Shown here: positions 57,902-64,000 of the stretch, piece after piece | Layout of the letters: each line of letters starts with the position of its first letter | How positions within the stretch are numbered: position 1 is the first letter of the stretch | Source: Ligustrum vulgare | Lineage: Eukaryota > Streptophyta > Magnoliopsida > Lamiales > Oleaceae | Assembly: GCA_963555705.1 (NCBI GenBank) | Contig: OY743188.1 | Span: 28,169,383-28,233,382, forward strand | DNA length: 64,000 nt | Direction: 5' to 3' | Position numbers and translations under genes: made by a program | Notes under the pieces: model-generated | Databases searched by the model: none | Told to the model about the DNA's origin: nothing | Seen by the model: only the letters and a program-made list of their open reading frames with translations

Positions 57902-60125
57902 TGGGTGATGAAAATTTAAATTTAACAGAAAATGATATGGTAGTAGGAGATGAAATTGTTCCTAAGAGATGAAATTTAAGGTTGAGAACGAATTGTTTGA
58001 TTTTTACAAAATGTATGCTTATCACGTAGATTTTTTGATAAGAAAAAGAAATTCAAAATGGGGAGATGGTGGAGTTGTAACGAATGTGACCTTCACATGT
58101 AACCGGGAATGTCGAAGAAGCAGTACTGTAATAGGTTCGTTGAAGCCGCAAGCCACCATTCAATCTGGATATAAAGTCAAGCTGATGGCTTCTTCGGATA
58201 TGAATGAAACGTGGAGGATTAACAAAGTTTATCTTCAGCATAACCATAGAACAAGCCCTTCAAAGTCCAGGTTGTATCGATGCAAATGAGTATTGAGTAA
58301 ACATGTGAAACATAGGCTTGAAATTAATGATGTGACTGGAATTCCGCTGCATAAAAGCTACAATTCTGTTGTTGTGGAAGTAGGTGGATAGAAGAATATC
58401 ACGAGTACAGAAAATGATTGTAGAAACTATATTGAAAAGGTTAGGAGGTTAAGTCTTGGAGATGGAGATGCCTTAGCAATTCAATCATAATTTCCAAAGA
58501 TGCAAACGCAATGTTTTGGATTTTACTTTAGTATGGATTTTGACGAAGAGTATAGGCTAAGAAATGTGTTTTGGGAGAATGATGGGTGTAGACAGGCATG
58601 CAAGGAGTTTGGCGATGTTGTCACCTTTGACACCATGTACCTAACAAATAAGTATGATATGCCTTTTGCTCCTTTTGTTGGAGTAAACCACCATGGACAG
58701 TCAACGCTACTTGGGTGTGGGTTGGTGTTAAATGAAGATACAAACACATTTGTATTGTTGTTTAGGACATGGATTGAATGCATGCATGGCCAAGCTCCCC
58801 TTGGAATAATTACTGACCAAGATAGGACAATGCAGAATGCAATTCAGATTATTTTTTCAAATACCAAGCACCGATGGTGCTTATGGCACATACTGAAAAA
58901 GTTTCCTGAGAAGTTAGGTTACCACATTGATAAGGCTTCATTATTTTTGAGTATACACGTAGTGGTTTATGATTTACAAACGATTGAAGAATTCAAAGCA
59001 GGTTGGAGAGTGATGATTGACACATATGAATTGCATGAAAATGCACGGTTGTCAGACTTTACGAGAACAGAGGTCGTTGGGTACCTTACGTTCTAAAAAT
59101 TTCCATTTGGATAGGGATGTCAACCACTCAATGAAGTTAAAGTATGAATGCATTTTCTGATGGGTATGTACACTCGAAGACCACATTGAAGCAATTTGTG
59201 GAACAATATGAACAAGCATTATGGAGTAAGGTTGAAAAGGAATTCCATGCATATTTCAATTCATTCTCTTATATGGTCCCATGTGCAACCATTTATGAAA
59301 TGGAGAAGCGATTTCAGGTTGTTTACACCATCACAAAATATAAGAAATTCCAAAATGAGTTCACCGGGAAGTTATATTGTGAGGTTGTTGCTGTCCAAGA
59401 TGGATATTCTGGGACAATGTATGAGGTAAGGGAGGATGTCATGATCAATGACCGAATGAGGAAAAAACATTCACAGTTTCCTTTCAGAGAGAGAGAGAGA
59501 GAGTTGTGATAGTCCTAATCCGTAATGATGTTCATACAATTCCAGAGAAGTACATATTGAGGAGATGGGGGAGAGATGTCAGTCGAGCTCACATGAGAGT
59601 CGCAGTCCACTATGATGGCTTGACTAGCACTCCTGCTCAGTTGAGATATGACAAGATGTATCAATCATTTGCCAATGTCACGGACCTAGCTCTAGATGAT
59701 GAGGACAGAACCCAATCGGTTATGGAGTGGATCGAATTTCGATCGAAACAGTTGATGGTAAAAAAATCAAGCTGTGAAAGTAATGTTTTGTACCGTCAAA
59801 TGACTTGGGGCAGAAGTTGACTTAGGTAATACATAGGGGGGGGGGGGTTATTACTCGATCCAAATTACACAAAAAGAAAGGGTGCGCCTAAGAAGCTAAG
59901 GGAAAAGGGTACATTGGAGTCGAGTTCGAAGAAAACCAAGGTGTGTTTTCCTATTAGGAAATAGTATCTAATAAGGGTTATAATTTATTTAACTAATAGT
60001 TCATTTCACTTTTCACAGGCAGTCTACTTCAAAATCCAAAAAAGTTACGAGACTGCCAAGCACTACCTTACCACTTGGTACACCCATCTATCTCGCGGAG
60101 GCTATAACACCCTTCTCATATTCAC
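57902..60125 (+). pseudogene. FAR1/FHY3-related (FRS) gene, broken
   Basis: FRS proteins are plant transcription factors domesticated from Mutator-like transposases. Here the FAR1 DNA-binding domain lies at about 57969-58289 (FKVENELFDFYKMYAYHVDF, FTCNRECRRSS, HNHRTSPSKS). The MULE transposase-like domain is at 58500-59096 (FGDVVTFDTMYLTNKYDMPF, GVNHHGQSTLLGCGL, IITDQDRTMQNAIQ, HRWCLWHILKKFPEKLG). The C-terminal half follows in other frames (59144-59509 and 59506-59820, including KYILRRWGRDV). A basic tail (KRKGAPKKL-like, 59870-59938) has a plausible intron at 59941-60018. In-frame stops at 58287, 58389 and 58488, frameshifts near 57975, 59100 and 59500, and an AG-dinucleotide expansion at 59488-59501 inactivate it. 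It resembles an ordinary FRS gene, not a transposon copy, since no terminal inverted repeats were found. Confidence 0.9.
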
Positions 60126-60916
60126 AGTTACTATAGGTTAGTTACCTAATATCTTGTTTCGATGAATGTAAACATAAGTACATTATTTCCACATTTCTGT
60201 ACATGTTTTTGTTCCTTATGTCAGCCGTGATTGTGTAGGATGAGCAGGATTACAATGCATTCTGACAAGACAGATTCGATGGCTTTTAAGAAGGAAGTCC
60301 ATTTTCGAAAAATGGATGTGTTGGAGGCTGTTTTGTAGCATCATCAATGGCTTTTTTATTTTATGATGTTAGCTATGAAGTAATGGTTTACCATAAACAT
60401 GACAAGATGTAATGATTGTATCAACGTTATCTACATTTTGATTATGATTTTATACCACATCAAGCTTGTTTTAATTAAATTTGATTTTTACCAGGATCAT
60501 TGCATTTTATAGCTCAATGTAAGTTCCTTATTTTGTACCAGCATTAGAGTCCATAAATGTGAGGAACAAAATAAAATTCTTGTGCAATGAGTTTATATTA
60601 CAATTGGTTGTATCAGTTAATCTGTGACTCTCAACAAAGGCAGTAAACCTGTTTAATGTAAAAATTTAGACACATATGAGGAACCAAATAACATTCTTGT
60701 GAAATGCAATAATATTAGATTACGTGTAAGCAGTATTGGTCACAGACCTCTCAACAAAAACATTAAACTGGAAATGATAATCTGGTTCTCATAAAACATA
60801 AATATCCATACATGGTGTCGATTACATGAAACTGAAAACTTACTACATGATCTGGATTACATCACAATGAAAAGAAAAATGAAGCCTAACATCTAACACA
60901 AAAGCAACATATCATA
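60126..60916. other. Region between the FRS pseudogene and the GRF gene
   Basis: AT-rich, presumably convergent 3' flanks. AGGAACAAAATAA-type and AAATAACATTCTTG-type motifs recur weakly around 60560-60720. No coding sequence. Confidence 0.5.
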
Positions 60917-62105
60917 TTATGTCAGCACCTTTCCTTTCGTATTGCAGTCCGCACTTGCATTTCGCTTGCGAATTATTACTTCCACTGAAATCTCGACCTC
61001 TTCTTTAGCAGAAATTCGAGCTAGATTTTGAAACATGGTAGATAAATCTTTAGTTGCATGGTTTCTCGGGAAATTAGCAGAACTCAAAGCATCATGGCCA
61101 ACAACTCCACTCAATTTTGCTACTTTGGTCCACTCAAAATATCCACATTTCAAAGTAGAACATTTGAAAAACTTCCCTTTGTTCTTGGTCTCCTTTTCCA
61201 CCTCGAAGAATTTAAGGAATCCACACCCACACCATGGGCATTGAGATTTTGTCTTACATTCCCCAAAATAGTGACTAGCCAATCTACAACTATGGCATAT
61301 TCCTACATTCTTTGATTTGTTTCCTGTCATCCTAATAGTGGGAATTCCAGACTACAAATTTCATTACGAGTAATTCTAGGGAGGCATTTTATATTCACAT
61401 TTTTAAGTGACATTTTGACGTAGCGCACATACATTGGGTGATGTGAATAATGACCCTACCACTTACTTTTTCATCAACCAATGTAAGTACGTCATGTCAC
61501 AATGTCAATTTAAAATGCCTCCCTAGAATTATTCTTTCATTACTCATAATAGATGAAGTGAATCAAAATTACAAGGACTCCACTAAAAAGAAAAACTTCA
61601 ACAGAAACAGCATTCACAGAAATTACATAAGTTCTCTTCATACTTTGGCAGAAAGAATGATTCACACTTCCTAATCAACAATCTCAAAAAAATAAAACTC
61701 TTCACAAATTAAAAACATAAGCCGTAATACTGATTTACAGTTCCAAGTCAACAGAATAAAAAATAAATAAACTCTTCACAAATTACACACATCAGGCTAA
61801 AAGAATGATTTCCAGTTTGAAATCAACAAAATTGAATAAAATAAAAATCTTCACAAATTACACACATAATCTAGAAATAATTCGCAAAATGAAATTACTA
61901 ACAAATTACACACAAGTTAGTCTTCAAGAAATATAGGAAATTCGTCATATTACTATAATCATGAAATACTTGCTTTTTCAGAATAAATGAACTACAATGA
62001 AAAAAAAAATCAAAAATGTTAAATTTTCATTTGCCAAAAGTTTCCAAATAAGAAGAAATGATATTACCTTGGTGGGTTATTTGATACTGAAACGAACCTC
62101 CTCAT
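60917..62105 (-). CDS. Small CCHC-knuckle and GRF-type zinc-finger protein
   Basis: The main exon 61331-60917 encodes CHSCRLASHYFGEC, a CX2CX4HX4C knuckle, then CPWCGCGFLKFFEVEKETKN and CSTLKCGYFEW, a GRF-type zinc finger that binds single-stranded nucleic acid in other proteins. A short helical tail follows (DLSTMFQNLARISAKEEVEI). A first exon 62105-62068 (MRRFVSVSNNPPR) is proposed: it has a GTAAT donor, and its phase fits the TTAG acceptor before 61331, giving 150 residues. If that is wrong, the internal ATG at 61330 gives 137 residues. The frame is open and the cysteine pattern intact. A Mutator-type MITE lies in the intron. Such proteins are often found as small open frames near FRS or transposon genes, so the cellular role is open. 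Confidence 0.6.
61368..61534. mobile_element. 167-bp Mutator-type MITE with 9-bp target duplication
   Basis: Ends GAGTAATTCTAGGGAGGCAT and (complement of the right end) GAATAATTCTAGGGAGGCAT are inverted repeats, and similarity between the arms extends some 70 bp inward. TTTCATTAC occurs on both sides (61359-61367 and 61535-61543), the 9-bp duplication typical of Mutator superfamily insertion. It lies in the proposed intron of the GRF-type gene. Confidence 0.9.
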
Positions 62106-62274
62106 TCCTGCAATGGACGAGATTTGGGCCTTTTTTTGGTTGGAGAAATCAAATTTGGGTACCGATTTTTCGAACAACAAATGAGGGAAGATTGAAACTC
62201 GGGCTCGATTATGGCCGATCGTCTATGATTATGGATGGGTGGTAGAAATCTTGATGAGTTGAGATCTTGATGAG

Positions 62275-62710
62275 TGGACCAAAAGTACAGATATCGTATT
62301 CGTACCCAAGGGATTGAGTATATTGTATTTTAGGTCGAATTCCATAACCGGAACGAGAAATTCATGCTGTTTTGTTGATTGAGTTTAAACTAGAAATTAA
62401 ACTAAGAAAGCAATGAAAAATTCAATTAAAATCAATAAAAGCAAGTGCGATGGAAATTGGGAATCCACCTTACATCTATCATTTATGCTTTGACTTACTT
62501 GTTTAACCACAATTCATGGTGATTTGAAAATCCCTGTTCCAAATGTTATTTAAGTCCTCTCTTAAATGTTATTTAAGTCCTCTCTTGATGATGCATTAAA
62601 AACCTTTTCCTAAAATGTGACCCGACTATATTTCTATGAAGAATTGAATACTAGAAAAGCATTTTAGTCATGTGAACACTTTTGAAGGATAACACTAAGT
62701 ATAGAGGTAT
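62275..62710 (-). mobile_element. Athila-type LTR fragment
   Basis: GGGATTGAGTATATTGTATTTT, TTTAACCACAATTCATGGTG and the ATTTAAGTCCTCTCTTA block align with 38572-38940 of the antisense LTR. AATGTTATTTAAGTCCTCTC is duplicated in tandem at 62547 and 62566. The fragment is cut at 62710 by another LTR start. Confidence 0.75.
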
Positions 62711-63490
62711 TGATAAGTGTATTTTATACACTTATTTATCTGTCGAAATTAGGATATTATATTGTTTTTCTCGAATAAATTCTACTTAGTTTGTGTTTAT
62801 TTGTCATTATTTCAGGTTTTATCCCAAAATCAAGAAAAGTAAGGAATTGAAGCAAATACATAATAATTGGATGAAAAGTGGAGTTAATTGAAGACGTTTT
62901 GAAACTCAAGGACTTAATTGCACAATTGAAGACTCAAGGACCAACTTAGTTTATTTAAAAGAATTGAAATGCTTAAAGGATAATTTATTTTATTTGGGCT
63001 TAGGGTTGAATTGTGTATATATATATATACACACACATTGCAGCCAGGAAGGAGCCGTAGAGCAGCCGTGGGTAGAAGGGAAGCGACCGAGAGCAAAAGA
63101 AAAAGAATTAGCTGGGAGTGCTGCCGTGCAAAAATAGAAGAAGTGCGGCTACAAGTAAAAATTAATTGGTGGTGATACAATTCATAGGAGAAGTAGACGG
63201 CTGAGTAGAGATATACATATATTATATATACATTACCAATTGGAGGAATAGGCAGCAGCTTGGAGAAAAAATTGAAACGGCTGGAATTGTATTGTGGTTG
63301 GCCGAGTGTGAATTTTTTATTTATTTATATTTTTTTATATAAATATTTTTTATTTTTTTGAAAATTTTGAGAATTTTTGATGTTTTTGTTGTTTTTGTTT
63401 ATTATGAATCAAAATGCTAAAAACTAAAGGTAAACTAAATCTAAAAGCTAAGAATGCTAAAAATCAAAATAAATAAATAACAAATTAAAA
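62711..63490 (+). mobile_element. Athila-type LTR start and attached noncoding sequence
   Basis: Begins TGATAAGTGTATTTTATACA, the conserved LTR start, and follows the Athila-type LTR through AAATCAAGAAAAGTAAGGAATTG to about 62940. It then diverges. The expected LTR end and plus-strand primer site are not seen; instead a minus-strand primer site appears at 63495. Confidence 0.6.
63360..63391. repeat. 32-bp inverted repeat, left arm (right arm 63940-63971)
   Basis: The 32 bases from 63360 are the exact reverse complement of 63940-63971. The arms lie on either side of the primer site, one in the leader and one in the LTR of the antisense element, with a loop of about 550 bp. Confidence 0.9.
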
Positions 63491-63494
63491 TAAT

Positions 63495-63511
63495 CCCCGG
63501 CAACGGCGCCA
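63495..63511 (-). other. Athila-type primer binding site, antisense
   Basis: CCCCGGCAACGGCGCCA is the complement of TGGCGCCGTTGCCGGGG, the canonical Athila/Tat primer site. Confidence 0.9.
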
Positions 63512-63517
63512 AAAACT

Positions 63518-64000
63518 TGTTGGTGTGAAATCGCAAGTGTACGATATCGCTACAAGTAATAAAAGTGGACTTTTGAGTCCGAGTTGTCGATCCCACGAGG
63601 ACTATTTAATTCGTTATCGATTTACTTCGAATATAGAATTCCTAAACGAAAACCAAAACTAACTAAGAAAATAAATTGTAAAATAATAAAAACAAAAACG
63701 ACAAATAATTGGAAATCAATGAAATAAACAAATCAATTAAAATAAACAATAACAAATTAAACTAAAAGCAATTAACGAAAGCAAGAAACAAACGTGGTGG
63801 ATTTTTAGCAATTGAATGAATATCGGGACTAACGATTTCGAAATAACTGTTACAAGTGGTGTGTTCCTCGCAAGTAAAAAAAAAAATAAACAACATTAGA
63901 ATCATACATACCATTGAAATAGATCAACACAAACAATCCCAACAAAAACATCAAAAATTCTCAAAATTTTCAAAAAAAAAAAAAAAAAATCTTCTTGTCC
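63518..64000 (-). mobile_element. Athila-type 5' LTR, runs off the window
   Basis: Starts TGTTGGTGTGAAATCGCAAG next to the antisense primer site and continues to the window end. The early text (CGCAAGTGTACGATATCGC, GTCGATCCCACGAGGA) corresponds to the R/U5 end of this LTR family. Confidence 0.8.

Overview
This window is from the nuclear genome of a flowering plant, almost certainly a eudicot. It is AT-rich and intron-containing, and it is packed with plant-specific transposable elements (Copia, Athila/Tat-type Gypsy, a Cassandra 5S-bearing TRIM, En/Spm-CACTA, Mutator and PIF/Harbinger-like elements). The only clearly intact host gene is a tonoplast aquaporin of the TIP1 group. No species is claimed.

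Layout. 1-1191: retrotransposon LTR remnants. 2654-8296: a CACTA-type element with a TAT target duplication that carries pieces of host genes, including one exon of the spindle-checkpoint gene MAD2. 9200-15375 and 24036-24960: a decayed Copia element with a scrambled, partly duplicated pol region. Its reverse-transcriptase region is split by a complete 8.66-kb CACTA transposon (15376-24035, target duplication GCA). That transposon encodes a TNP2-type transposase (five in-frame stops) and a second multi-exon gene joining a Ptta/En/Spm transposase domain to an Ulp1-like cysteine protease domain. 28016-29309: the three-exon TIP1 aquaporin gene with its TATA box. 29509-35227: an antisense Copia element (target duplication CAATC) starting 200 bp after the aquaporin stop codon. 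35.9-41.1 kb: LTR-like DNA, an antisense Athila-type remnant and a Gypsy integrase remnant.

42859-53480 is one nested unit. The outer Tat-like retrotransposon has LTRs of about 426 bp and target duplication GAGAT. It keeps only a damaged gag and two tandem-repeat arrays. An Athila-type element lies in the first array (target duplication ACTAT), followed by a duplicated copy of array plus LTR. A Cassandra composite lies in the second, 33-bp array (target duplication ATATC). 53560-55995 is a solo Athila-type LTR (target duplication CCAAC) that itself holds a 1,052-bp PIF/Harbinger-like element.

57.9-62.1 kb is more gene-like. It holds a broken FAR1/FHY3-related (FRS) gene and, convergent to it, a small gene for a CCHC-knuckle plus GRF-type zinc-finger protein, with a 167-bp Mutator-type MITE (9-bp target duplication) in its intron. 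The window ends in further Athila-type LTR sequence arranged head to head.

The genes do not form a pathway. The region reads as gene-poor DNA built by layered insertions, and most boundaries can be placed to the base from target-site duplications.
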